Position numbers and translations under genes: made by a program
Notes under the pieces: generated by a model
Told to the model about the DNA's origin: nothing
Database searches by the model: none
The model's input: only the letters and a program-made list of their open reading frames with translations
Shown: piece after piece, positions 32,706 to 45,453 of the stretch
Numbering within the stretch: the first letter of the stretch is position 1
Layout: every line of letters starts with the position of its first letter
Source: CAZKWG01 sp964615375
Lineage (GTDB): Bacteria > Myxococcota_A > UBA796 > CAZKWG01
Length of the DNA stretch: 64,000 nucleotides
Direction of reading: 5' to 3'
NCBI GenBank assembly: GCA_964615375.1
Contig: CAZTOW010000038.1
Location: 31,483 to 95,482 of the forward strand

Positions 32706-34021
32706 TCCCAGAATCGGGAGAGCTCGTCCTCGCCCTCCTCGATCCAGTTCCGCACGTCGTTCTGGTAGCTGCCGATGCTGGCCCGGCTGCACTCCCGCTT
32801 CGGGTCGCTGTAGGCCGCGTCCTCGATCAGCGCGGTCCAGCCGTCGATGCGCGCCAGGAGCGCGTCGGTGTCCACGGTGTCCAGGGCGCGCTGCACGGCC
32901 AGGGCGTGCTCGGCCAGGCACTCGTCGTCGGTCCAGCAGGCCTTGGCCAGGGCCCCGCTCGGGTCGCTCCAGGAGTAGCCCCAGCTCTCCGCGGCGATGA
33001 AGCCATAGTCCAGGTCCCAGGGCAGCATCTCCATGCGCCCGTCCCAGGGGTTGAAGTAGACGCGGTAGTTGTTGCGGTTCATCGCGTAGCCGTCGGAGTG
33101 GCCGACCCACTGCTCGGCGATGAGGCTGCGGTGGAGCTGGTCGAGGTCCACCAGCGGGTCGAGGCGCTCGGAGAAGCTGCGATCGCGGTCGAGGATCGCC
33201 TCCGTGATCGCGTAGACGTCGGCCAGGGCCACGTCCACGCCCTCCTCGAGGGTGAAGTTGTCCTGGAGCCGGGGCGTGAAATCGACGAGATCGTAATCGT
33301 AACCACCGTAATACAGGTACTTCCCGTCGTAGAGGTTCCCGCCCGCCTCCTCGTAGCGGCTCTTCAGGAACTCGTCGTCGATGACCTCCACCAGCAGGTA
33401 GAGCCCGTAGCTCTCGCCGTTGACGGTCACGCTGGCGTAGGCGACGCGCGGCGCCGCGAGGCCGAGCGCGTGATAGATGGCGTAGCCCGTGGGCTCTTTG
33501 ATGTAGCCGCAGTCCACCACCTCATTGTTGAGCGCCAGGCCCTCGAGCCCGTAGTACTCCTGCCCCTCCACGTACTGGTTGAAGTCGAGCTTGAACTTCG
33601 GCTTGCCGTCGATGTCCCGGAAGGAGCCGATCTTGCCGCGCAGCCGCACGCCGATCTGTTTGAGGCTCTCCCCGTCCAGGCTCACGTCCCCCTCGGTCCA
33701 GGCGTAGGGGTCCGAGCGCAGGGCGGCGATGGCCTCGTCGCTGAGCGTGAGCGCCACCTCGTGGATGAGGGTGTCATCGAAGATCGCCAGATCATCCGGC
33801 GTCTGGAGCGCGTCGTCCTCGGGCTCGGCGCTCTCCTCGGCGGAGTCGTCCGGGACGCCGGTGCCGGGCACCTGCTCCAGGGGGGAGCCGGTGTCGGGCG
33901 GGGTCGCGGAGTCCTCGGGGGTCGGTGAGTCCGCTGGCCCAGGATCACCGGTGTCGGTGTCCTGGTTCTTCGGGTCCGGAGGCGTGCAGGCGAGCGAGAC
34001 GAAGAGGGGGAGCGCGAGCAT
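32702..34021 (-). CDS. CotH kinase family lipoprotein
   Basis: 439 residues; start at MLALPLFVSLACTPP with GGAGG upstream. Cys12 ends a short lipoprotein signal, followed by an acidic, Pro/Thr/Asp-rich tether (residues 13-65). The CotH domain follows: IGVRLRGKIGSFRDIDGKPKFKLDFNQYVEGQEYYGLEGLALNNEVVD, VTVNGESYGLYLLVEVIDDEFLK, and the PWDLDYGF motif (NPWDGRMEMLPWDLDYGFI) typical of CotH-like kinases. CotH of Bacillus phosphorylates spore-coat proteins; related surface proteins occur in other bacteria. The target here is unknown. Its stop abuts the amidase gene end. Confidence 0.88.
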   Translation of the reverse strand: MLALPLFVSLACTPPDPKNQDTDTGDPGPADSPTPEDSATPPDTGSPLEQVPGTGVPDDSAEESAEPEDDALQTPDDLAIFDDTLIHEVALTLSDEAIAALRSDPYAWTEGDVSLDGESLKQIGVRLRGKIGSFRDIDGKPKFKLDFNQYVEGQEYYGLEGLALNNEVVDCGYIKEPTGYAIYHALGLAAPRVAYASVTVNGESYGLYLLVEVIDDEFLKSRYEEAGGNLYDGKYLYYGGYDYDLVDFTPRLQDNFTLEEGVDVALADVYAITEAILDRDRSFSERLDPLVDLDQLHRSLIAEQWVGHSDGYAMNRNNYRVYFNPWDGRMEMLPWDLDYGFIAAESWGYSWSDPSGALAKACWTDDECLAEHALAVQRALDTVDTDALLARIDGWTALIEDAAYSDPKRECSRASIGSYQNDVRNWIEEGEDELSRFWD

Positions 34022-34069
34022 GGCGCCTCCTGCGGGGCAGGATAGCACCGGGCCCGCGCGCCCTCTACC

Positions 34070-38761
<4,692 letters not shown>

Positions 38762-39071
38762 GCCGGACTCCGGGCTTGGCTCTTCTGGACGGGCTTCCAG
38801 TGGAAGGTAGCACGCCCGTCGCCCGCCCTCGACCCCCGCCGCTGTCATGGTCCTGTCAAGGGCGATCTCCGGCGTCGAAGGGGGAGGAGTCGAGGCCAGC
38901 CCTCGGCGCGCGCCCGCACAGGAGCGCGGCACCGCGCGACCATTTAAGATTTCAACTCAAATAATATCCTGAATAGTTAAATTACAGAGAAACGCATACT
39001 GATCATCAGTTCAGCTTCAGAAGAATCCCCTTCCGAGCCCTGGTATTTTGAATGCAATTCTGGGGATCCTC
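38762..39071. other. Intergenic region with an AT-rich island (38943-39060)
   Basis: About 310 bp between the MopE-like gene start and the second papain-like gene. The first 180 bp are GC-rich and hold the divergent leader of the MopE-like gene. The segment 38943-39060 is sharply AT-rich in an otherwise high-GC region (TAATAT at 38962-38967, runs of TTAA and ATTA), as expected of a promoter or binding site for a nucleoid protein. I cannot name specific -35/-10 boxes with confidence. Confidence 0.5.
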
Positions 39072-40577
39072 ATGTCTCTGACACGCAGGCCAGGCATCTC
39101 ACTGGAGGCTCCCGCGACGAGCGAGCCCGGTATTCAGACCCTCTGGGGGCAGAGCAGCGGCCCGGCGCTCCAGGGGATGCCCTTCTTCGCCTCCACCCTG
39201 GGCAACGCCGCGGCCCTCGACCTGATGGGACAGGCGGACCCGAAGACGACGGAGACCCCCAAGAAGGAGCCCCGGCAGCCAGAGCAGTACTTCGAACCAG
39301 AGAAGGCGCCTACGCGCGAGCAGTTCGTCGCCGACTACAAGAAGCACCTGTCCACCCGCATGGAGGAGATCCAGAAGCTCCCCGCGGGCGAGCGCGCCGC
39401 GCGCGTCGAGAGCCTGCTCAAGCAGGTGGAGGACGTCTCCGGGCGCCTGAACGCCGGCAGCTTCACCGACCTCTCGAAGCTGAACACCGCGCCGGACGGG
39501 GGGCCAGGCGCGCCCATCGAGAACGGCTTCGTCCCGGCCGAGCTCATCGGCACGCTGCGGCCCTTCATCAAGATGGTGGAGACCGTGGGCTCCGGCCCCA
39601 GCCTCTCCCCGGATCGCCAGGCCGAGGGCTCGCTCTATTCGGGCACCGACTGGAACAGCCGGCTGGGCGTGCCTCAGTACCGCACCCAGTCCGACAACCT
39701 CGCCACGCCCGAGGCCACCTGCAACGTCACGGCCTTCTCGATGGCCCTCGAGCGGCTCGGCTACAACCGCGGGGACGTGGAGAAGGCCGTCGAGCGCGAG
39801 CTCAAGACGAAGTACCTGCGCGAGCAGAAGCGCGACCCGAACAAGGAGGATCTGTCCAAGGTAGAGCTGCCGCCCGAGTACTACGGGGAGGCCGTGCGCA
39901 AGTACCTGGACAAGAACAACTCCTCGAAGCTGAAGAACTACCAGAAGCTGCGCAGCAGGAGCACCACCGACGCCGAACGCAAGGGCTTCGCCGAGGACTT
40001 CCAGCAGAGCGCGCAGATGGAGGACCAGCTCGACCTCCTGCTGCACCTCAACCAGATCGACCGCACCACCATCAACGGGAACGCGAACCGGATCCTGGCG
40101 AAGATCGAGCCGGATCCGTCCAAGCGCCCCACCGCCGTCACCCGCCAGCTCGGCGCGAAGTATAGCTACGACGACCTGAAGAAGGAGATGGGGGACACCT
40201 TCGACCAGGGCGGCGCGGCGATGATGAGCGTGCGCCACAAGGGCAAGGGCAAGTCCGGCACGCACCTGGTCTCCGTGCAGGACGCCGACCAGAGCGGGCT
40301 CACGGTGGACGACCCCTACGGCCGCATCCGCGAGGGCTACCGCGGGAACAAGGTGGGCGACGCCTACGCCGAGCCGGGCAAGACCCGCGGGAATTCCGGG
40401 CTGGCCAACCAGAAGCACAACGGCAGCACGGGCACGGACCAGGGCGACTGGAAGGTCGGGGCCTCCCAGCGGCTCAGCGCCGACGAGAGCCGCGGCGACT
40501 CCAACCACAGCTCGGACGAGCAGGTGCGGTCGATGCTGAATTACGTCACCCTGTTCAAGCGCCCGGCGAAGAAGTAG
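39072..40577 (+). CDS. Papain/C39-like cysteine peptidase-like protein, no signal peptide
   Basis: 501 residues from the ATG with GGGGA upstream (an ATG at 39048 is the alternative). The N-terminal half is charged and helical; the C-terminal half has a papain-like set: Cys217 in EATCNVTAFSMALERLGYN, His398 in SGTHLVSVQDADQSGLTVDDPYG and Asp414 in the same stretch. No Sec signal, and no similarity by eye to the 620-residue protein outside this core. A preceding AT-rich island suggests a regulated gene. It may cleave peptides or peptidoglycan stems, with release by an unknown route. Confidence 0.62.
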   Translation: MSLTRRPGISLEAPATSEPGIQTLWGQSSGPALQGMPFFASTLGNAAALDLMGQADPKTTETPKKEPRQPEQYFEPEKAPTREQFVADYKKHLSTRMEEIQKLPAGERAARVESLLKQVEDVSGRLNAGSFTDLSKLNTAPDGGPGAPIENGFVPAELIGTLRPFIKMVETVGSGPSLSPDRQAEGSLYSGTDWNSRLGVPQYRTQSDNLATPEATCNVTAFSMALERLGYNRGDVEKAVERELKTKYLREQKRDPNKEDLSKVELPPEYYGEAVRKYLDKNNSSKLKNYQKLRSRSTTDAERKGFAEDFQQSAQMEDQLDLLLHLNQIDRTTINGNANRILAKIEPDPSKRPTAVTRQLGAKYSYDDLKKEMGDTFDQGGAAMMSVRHKGKGKSGTHLVSVQDADQSGLTVDDPYGRIREGYRGNKVGDAYAEPGKTRGNSGLANQKHNGSTGTDQGDWKVGASQRLSADESRGDSNHSSDEQVRSMLNYVTLFKRPAKK

Positions 40578-40594
40578 CGCTCAGCGGCCCGACC

Positions 40595-42358
40595 TCAGCG
40601 GCTGGAGCTCGTCTCCCGCCGCCGAAGGGCCATCAGCCCCAGCGCGGCGACCAGGCCGCCTGTGGCTGGCGCGGGGCTACCATGGCCAGAGCAGGCGCAG
40701 CCCGGGGTCTTGATCGCCCCCCCGGTCTCCTCCCCGCCCGAGGCCGTGTCGCCCTCGCCCTCGCCTTCGCCCTCACCCTCGCCCTCGCCCTCACCCTCGC
40801 CCTCGCCCTCACCCTCGCCCTCTCCGCTCTCCGGGTCGGCCAGGACCTCCTCCAGCCAGCCCACGGTGTCGGCCTCGGCGTAACGCTCGGCGAAGCCCGC
40901 CATCCAGCCGTCCTCCAGCGGATCCGCCTCGGCCTGCTCCTGCATCAGCGCAGCCGTCACCGGGCTCGCGTACAGCAGGTCCAGGTGGCTCAGGTTGGCG
41001 ACGTAGGTGTCCACGACCTCCGCCCCCCGCGCCGTGAGCGCCTCCTCGTGGGTCGCGCTGCTCACGAAGACCAGCCCGTCGCTGGGCCCCGTCACCTCGC
41101 CGATGATCACCTTCCCCGCGGCGAGGCCCTGCACCTCCTCCTCGGAGACGCCCATCGGCACCATCCCCTCGCCCACCAGCTCGGCGACGAAGGCCGCCCA
41201 GGCGTCCGTGCCCATGGTCGCAAGGTCCACCCAGAGCTCGCCGAAGATCTCGGTGAGCGCGCTCTCCGAGCCGTTCGGCATCAGCGGGCTCTCCCCCGCC
41301 AGCAGGTAGAGCTCCACGTCGGGGTCAGCCCCCTGCGTCTCCAGGTGGGCGATCAGGTCGCCGCCGTCCTCGATGGCCGCGTCGATCCCGTCCGACCAGG
41401 AGTAGACGCCGAGCCCGCCCTCATAGGTCGTGTACCAGTCATACTGCACGGCGTAGAGCCCGAGCCAGGTGAGCTCGCCCGGCAGCGGATAATCCTCCTG
41501 GCGCGCCAGCATCTGCCGCTGCCCGGGGAAGAGGTCGCCCTCCGCGGCCATGAAGTCCTGCTCCCGCAGATCGGTCATCGCGGCCCAGGCGGTCGTGTAG
41601 GGGTAGTAGTAGGACCAGCTCGAGGGCGAGAGCGCCGAGTCCGCGACCAGGCTGGCCAGGTTCATGCTCGACCAGCGGTAGCCCGCGTCGATGCCGCCCA
41701 GGGGCGAGGCGATGAAGACCGCCCGCCGCACGTCGCCCCGATACCGCGTCCCCACGGACTCATAGTCCTCGTCCGGCCAGTCGCTGTCCGAGAGGTTGGA
41801 CAGGTAGACCGCCACCGCCAGCCCGCCCTTGGAGTGCGAGACCACGTCCACCTGCGCCGCCCCGGTGCGCGCCCGGACCCGCGCGACGGCGTCCGCCACC
41901 CACTCCGCCTGCTGGAACACGTCGCCGTGCGGGTGGGCGAAGGTCAGCCCGAAGACCGGCCGCCCCAGCTCATCCATGTGCGTAGCCATCGTGATGAAGC
42001 CGCGGCTCGCGTTGTCTCCCGCGCCCGGCACGAAGAGGATCGGCGTCCCGCTCGCGCTCCCGGCGTGTACGCCGACGTGCAGCAGCGCCGTCCCCGAGTG
42101 CGGCTCCCCCGAGCCGAAGCACTCGGCGACCCAGGGCGCGTAGGTGGAGCCCTCCACCCAGGCGGTCACGCTGTTGAAGCTCTCCTGCTCGAAGAGCGCG
42201 CGGTTCGCGTCCTCCAGAAGCTCGATCTCGCTCCAGAGCTTCGTCTCTCCGTCGATGGTGAAGGTCTCCTCGCCCGTGAACGAGGCGGCTGGCGCGCTCG
42301 CGTCGAAGTCGGACGTCGCCAGGGCCGGCGCGAGCGCCAGCGTGAGCAGCGTGAGCAT
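40595..42358 (-). CDS. Secreted alpha/beta hydrolase (lipase-like) with MYXO-CTERM tail
   Basis: 587 residues: signal peptide (MLTLLTLALAPALA), a hydrolase core with TPILFVPGAGDNASRGF (oxyanion region) and nucleophile motif VSHSKGGLAVAVYL (Ser in S-H-S-K-G), then a long acidic region. Residues about 535-560 are a Glu-Gly dipeptide repeated about 12 times, followed by GCACSGHGS, a hydrophobic helix (TGGLVAALGLMAL) and RRR: the MYXO-CTERM tail, as in the serine protease at 22.8 kb. The product is expected at the cell surface and acts on esters or lipids. Confidence 0.9.
   Translation of the reverse strand: MLTLLTLALAPALATSDFDASAPAASFTGEETFTIDGETKLWSEIELLEDANRALFEQESFNSVTAWVEGSTYAPWVAECFGSGEPHSGTALLHVGVHAGSASGTPILFVPGAGDNASRGFITMATHMDELGRPVFGLTFAHPHGDVFQQAEWVADAVARVRARTGAAQVDVVSHSKGGLAVAVYLSNLSDSDWPDEDYESVGTRYRGDVRRAVFIASPLGGIDAGYRWSSMNLASLVADSALSPSSWSYYYPYTTAWAAMTDLREQDFMAAEGDLFPGQRQMLARQEDYPLPGELTWLGLYAVQYDWYTTYEGGLGVYSWSDGIDAAIEDGGDLIAHLETQGADPDVELYLLAGESPLMPNGSESALTEIFGELWVDLATMGTDAWAAFVAELVGEGMVPMGVSEEEVQGLAAGKVIIGEVTGPSDGLVFVSSATHEEALTARGAEVVDTYVANLSHLDLLYASPVTAALMQEQAEADPLEDGWMAGFAERYAEADTVGWLEEVLADPESGEGEGEGEGEGEGEGEGEGEGEGEGDTASGGEETGGAIKTPGCACSGHGSPAPATGGLVAALGLMALRRRETSSSR
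40751..40822 (-). repeat. In-frame hexanucleotide repeat encoding (Glu-Gly)n
   Basis: Tandem CCCTCG/CCCTCA hexamers on the plus strand (about 12 units) code for Glu-Gly on the minus strand. The six-base unit keeps the frame, so slippage would only lengthen or shorten the spacer before the MYXO-CTERM tail. Confidence 0.85.
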
Positions 42359-42376
42359 GGTCTCCCCCTGCTGAGC

Positions 42377-43327
42377 CTAGCGGCCCAGCCAGTCCAGCAC
42401 GATGGCGTTGAAGGCCTCGGGCCGGTCGTGATGCACGATGTGGCCGGCGCCCGAGATGAGCGCGAGCTCGGCCCCTGGGATGGACGCGGCGGCGTCCCGC
42501 GCGAAGGCGGCCGTGGAGCCGCCGTGAAACACCGGGTTCGGGATCAGACGGTCGTCCCGGCCGAAGACGATGAGGGTGGGCGCCCTGATCTCCCCCACCC
42601 GGTCGAGCACTGGAAAATCCAACATCCCGGCGACGGATCGCGCGACCGCCACGCTGGTCCCGGCGAACTCGGGCGTGCCCGCCATGCGCACCCGCTCGCG
42701 CACGAGGCGCTCCACGCCCTCGTCCATGACCGCGAAGTTCATGGCCATGTTCGCGCGGATCGCGTCCTCGTCCGCCTCCAGGGCCCGCTTCTCGTGCCAG
42801 AAGCCCTTCATCCAGTCGCGCTCGCCCGTCGTGAAGCGCTCGAAGCCGGCTGGCGCGCTGAGCACGAGGCGGCTCACCCGATCGGGCTCGGTGAGCGCGA
42901 GCGTGAGCGCGATCTGCCCGCCCATGGAGTGACCCATGATCGTGGCCCGGGGGACGCCCAGCGTCTCCATGAAGCGCGCCACCAAGGCCGCGTACCAGGG
43001 GGGTGTGCAGGGCGCGTCCGGCCGATCCGAGGCCCCGTAGCCCGGCAGGTCCAGCGCGATCACCCGGTAGCCGGCGGCGCTGAGGGCAGGGATCTGCTCC
43101 TCCCAGAAGCTCGTGTAGCTGGACAGCCCGTGCACCAGCACCAGCGGGCTGCCGGCGCCGCCCGAGTCCACGTAAGCGACCGTTACACCGTCCACATCCA
43201 CGTAGCGATAGGGCAGCGGAGCCCAAAGCTCGGCGGGCCGCATGGAGATCTCCGTGCCGTAGCGGGGCGCGCAGCCCCCGAGGAGCAGCGACGCGAGTAA
43301 CATGACTGTAACGCCTGCTCTCATCAT
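42377..43327 (-). CDS. Alpha/beta hydrolase lipoprotein
   Basis: 316 residues. A lipoprotein signal (MMRAGVTVMLLASLLLGGC) is followed by the classic alpha/beta-hydrolase order: PLVLVHGLSSYTSFW (oxyanion), VIALDLPGYGASDRP, IMGHSMGGQIALTLALTEPD (nucleophile Ser), LIVFGRDDRLIP (acid Asp) and ISGAGHIVHHDRPEAFNAIVLDWL (His). A complete triad is present. Substrate could be esters, lactones or acyl-homoserine lactones. It lies 7 bp after the outer-membrane protein gene and before the lipase-like gene, all on the minus strand. Confidence 0.9.
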   Translation of the reverse strand: MMRAGVTVMLLASLLLGGCAPRYGTEISMRPAELWAPLPYRYVDVDGVTVAYVDSGGAGSPLVLVHGLSSYTSFWEEQIPALSAAGYRVIALDLPGYGASDRPDAPCTPPWYAALVARFMETLGVPRATIMGHSMGGQIALTLALTEPDRVSRLVLSAPAGFERFTTGERDWMKGFWHEKRALEADEDAIRANMAMNFAVMDEGVERLVRERVRMAGTPEFAGTSVAVARSVAGMLDFPVLDRVGEIRAPTLIVFGRDDRLIPNPVFHGGSTAAFARDAAASIPGAELALISGAGHIVHHDRPEAFNAIVLDWLGR

Positions 43328-43334
43328 GCTCTCC

Positions 43335-44891
43335 TCAGAACGCCAGGGCCTCGAAGTGGATCTGGGTGGTCCAGGGCGTGGCCGGCTGCTCCGTGCCCAG
43401 CACCGCCGCCACCCCGAGGTCCAGGTTGCCGAAGAGCCAGGGCTTCGTCCGCAGGCGCAGGTTCAGCTCCGTGCCCATCGGCGCCATCGCCGCGGTCAGC
43501 GCCGTGCCCGCGCCGAGCTGGGCCGTGACCCGGTTCGGCACCAGATCGTAGCCCACCCCGCCCGTGATCCCGACCAGCCCGTCCCCCCGGTTGGAGGCGT
43601 CATAGACCACCGCCACCTGCCGGTTGACGGCGCCCGGGTCCTGGAAGAGCAGCAGCGTGCCGTGCGTGGCGTAGACCGCGCCGACGATGCCGTAGCTGTT
43701 CCCGGTGATCACACCCGTGTAACGTCCGCTGTCCTCGTCATCGGCCGTGCTGGCGATGGCCTCCAGGCGCAGCACGCTGCCCGTGCCCGGCGCGTAGCGG
43801 TAGCGCAGCTCGGCGTCCACCAGCCCGCCCGCGACGGCCACATCGGGGAGCTCTTCCACATAGAGCCGGCCCAGGTTGGCCACGACCAGCCCGGTCACGC
43901 CGAGCCGCCCGCGCGAGAGATCCGCGTTGGAGCCGATGTCCGCGCCCACCCACAGCAGGTCGGCCTCCACCGGGGCGTAGCTGCCGTCCGGCTTGTCGAA
44001 GCCCAGCACCGCCGCCCCCTGGAGCTCCGCCAGCAGGCTGGTCGGGCCCGTGCCCAGCAGCCCGCCCGCGTCTCCCCCCGAGCGGTCCATCAGCAGCCAG
44101 CCGTGCAGCCCCACCCAGGTCCCCGGGAGCGGGTGCAGCGCGCCGTCCGCCATCAGCAGGCTCACGTCGTCCGGGCTGCCCAGCCCCTGCTCGTAGAGGG
44201 TGTAGGCCCCGAGCCTCCAGCGGGCCATCTCCCACATCTGGCTGGTGTAACGTCCGTATACACTGACACCGGCCGCCTCGGAGCCCCAGAAGATCAGCTT
44301 GCCGCCGCCGCGCAGCTGGTGGTCCGGGCGCGCGCCCGCCGGCTCCACCACGCCGTCCGCCACGAACTGCAGGCCCGTCACCACCGCCAGCTTCAGCCCC
44401 CCCTCCTTGTGACGCCAGGTCGTGTACAGGCGCCGGGTCTGGAGGTTCACCTGGTCGGCGCCGAAGGCCCCGCCCGTGTTCCCGCTGGTCCCGTAGCTCT
44501 GGTCGCCCCAGCCGAAGTCCACCTCAAACGCGGCGCCCAGCTCGAACTTCCCGTCCAGCACCGGCGGCGCGTAGGTGAAGAAGCCCACCGCCCGCTGCTC
44601 CACCCCCGCCGAGCGCTCCTCGGCGCTCACGCTCGTCCCGTTCAGCCCGCCCAGCACGCCCATGACCTGCCCGTCCAGGAGCGGGTTGGTCGTGACCACG
44701 CTGGAGACGGTGGCGCGGGTCTGGGTGAAGCCGAGGAAGCTGAAGCCCTTGCTCCGAGCGGGCTCCGCGGGCTGGACCGGGTCGTGCAGGGCGGCGTTGG
44801 CCCGCGCCTCGGGCGGGCCCGCCTCCTGGGCGAGGGCGATGCCGCACAGCAGCATGTTGCCGCACAGCAGCATCATGCTGCGACGCAACAT
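43335..44891 (-). CDS. Outer-membrane beta-barrel protein
   Basis: 518 residues. Signal peptide (MLRRSMMLLCGNMLLCGIALAQEA), then alternating hydrophobic/polar strands with many Gly, Tyr and Trp residues (FSFLGFTQTRATVSSVV, FELGAAFEVDFGWGDQSYG, LQTRRLYTTWRHKEGGLKLAVVTGLQFVADG) and a C-terminal aromatic (FEALAF). The pattern suggests a large transmembrane barrel; no named family is evident. Its start codon lies inside a PhaR-type palindrome and directly abuts the upstream lipoprotein's stop. The alpha/beta hydrolase follows 7 bp downstream. Confidence 0.7.
   Translation of the reverse strand: MLRRSMMLLCGNMLLCGIALAQEAGPPEARANAALHDPVQPAEPARSKGFSFLGFTQTRATVSSVVTTNPLLDGQVMGVLGGLNGTSVSAEERSAGVEQRAVGFFTYAPPVLDGKFELGAAFEVDFGWGDQSYGTSGNTGGAFGADQVNLQTRRLYTTWRHKEGGLKLAVVTGLQFVADGVVEPAGARPDHQLRGGGKLIFWGSEAAGVSVYGRYTSQMWEMARWRLGAYTLYEQGLGSPDDVSLLMADGALHPLPGTWVGLHGWLLMDRSGGDAGGLLGTGPTSLLAELQGAAVLGFDKPDGSYAPVEADLLWVGADIGSNADLSRGRLGVTGLVVANLGRLYVEELPDVAVAGGLVDAELRYRYAPGTGSVLRLEAIASTADDEDSGRYTGVITGNSYGIVGAVYATHGTLLLFQDPGAVNRQVAVVYDASNRGDGLVGITGGVGYDLVPNRVTAQLGAGTALTAAMAPMGTELNLRLRTKPWLFGNLDLGVAAVLGTEQPATPWTTQIHFEALAF
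44875..44891 (-). promoter_or_regulatory. PhaR-type palindrome overlapping an outer-membrane protein start codon
   Basis: Minus-strand ATGTTGC-GTC-GCAGCAT, the same arms as the site upstream of phaR (53861-53877). It covers the first codons of the outer-membrane gene (Met-Leu-Arg-Arg-Ser-Met), so it could be an operator or a chance coding match. Confidence 0.35.
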
Positions 44892-45434
44892 CTACTGAGC
44901 CTCGAAGATCTGGACGTTGAAGTTCTCCGGGTAGTCCTCACCCGCGCAGTCCGTGCTGCCGAAGCCGCCTTCCACCGTGGGCGCCGTGCAGCTCGTCGCC
45001 GAGGCCGCCTGGACCTCGTAAGTGAGCGTGGTCCCCTCGACGTCCCAGATGCCCGCCGCCGTGTCCGCATAGGGCGCGTCCTGCGTCAGCGACACCGTGT
45101 GCGGCGTGGTGCTGATATCCTCGGCAAACGTCCCGGTGAACGTGTAGTCCCGCCCGGCCGTCGCCCCGATGACCTCGTAGCTGCCGTCGCTGTTGAAGGT
45201 CGCCGTGACGTCGGTGAAGCCGAAGCTCTGGAGCAGGTAGCTCACGTTGTCCCCGGTGGACAGCCAGGCGCCGACCAGCGTGTCCTCCGCGGGCGCGGTG
45301 TCGCCGGTCTCGTCCGTCTCCCCGGTCTCCTCGCCGCCGGTCTCGCCCGTCTCTCCGGTCTCGCCCGTCTCCCCGGGCTTCACGTCGTCCGGCCTGCAAG
45401 CTGTCAGCAGGCTCGCGAGAATGAACCACCGCAT
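44892..45434 (-). CDS. Lipoprotein with Glu-Thr-Gly repeat tether
   Basis: 180 residues. Short lipoprotein signal MRWFILASLLTAC (lipobox LTAC), then a tether of repeated Gly-Glu-Thr triplets (residues 20-50). The mature domain (VGAWLSTGDNVSYLLQSFGFTDVTATFNSDGSYEVIGATAGRDYTFTGTF...) is a beta-rich, lipocalin-like fold of about 120 residues; Cys pairs are present late (TSCTAP and STDCAG). I recognise no family. It is followed, with no gap, by the outer-membrane barrel gene, so the two probably work at the same membrane. Confidence 0.7.
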   Translation of the reverse strand: MRWFILASLLTACRPDDVKPGETGETGETGETGGEETGETDETGDTAPAEDTLVGAWLSTGDNVSYLLQSFGFTDVTATFNSDGSYEVIGATAGRDYTFTGTFAEDISTTPHTVSLTQDAPYADTAAGIWDVEGTTLTYEVQAASATSCTAPTVEGGFGSTDCAGEDYPENFNVQIFEAQ

Positions 45435-45453
45435 GGTCGTCTCCTCCTCTTCC

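Noticed and set aside
40682..43300. Plus-strand frame of about 870 codons across the lipase-like and hydrolase genes.
   Set aside because: Antisense to two genes with complete alpha/beta-hydrolase motifs; Arg/His-rich translation.
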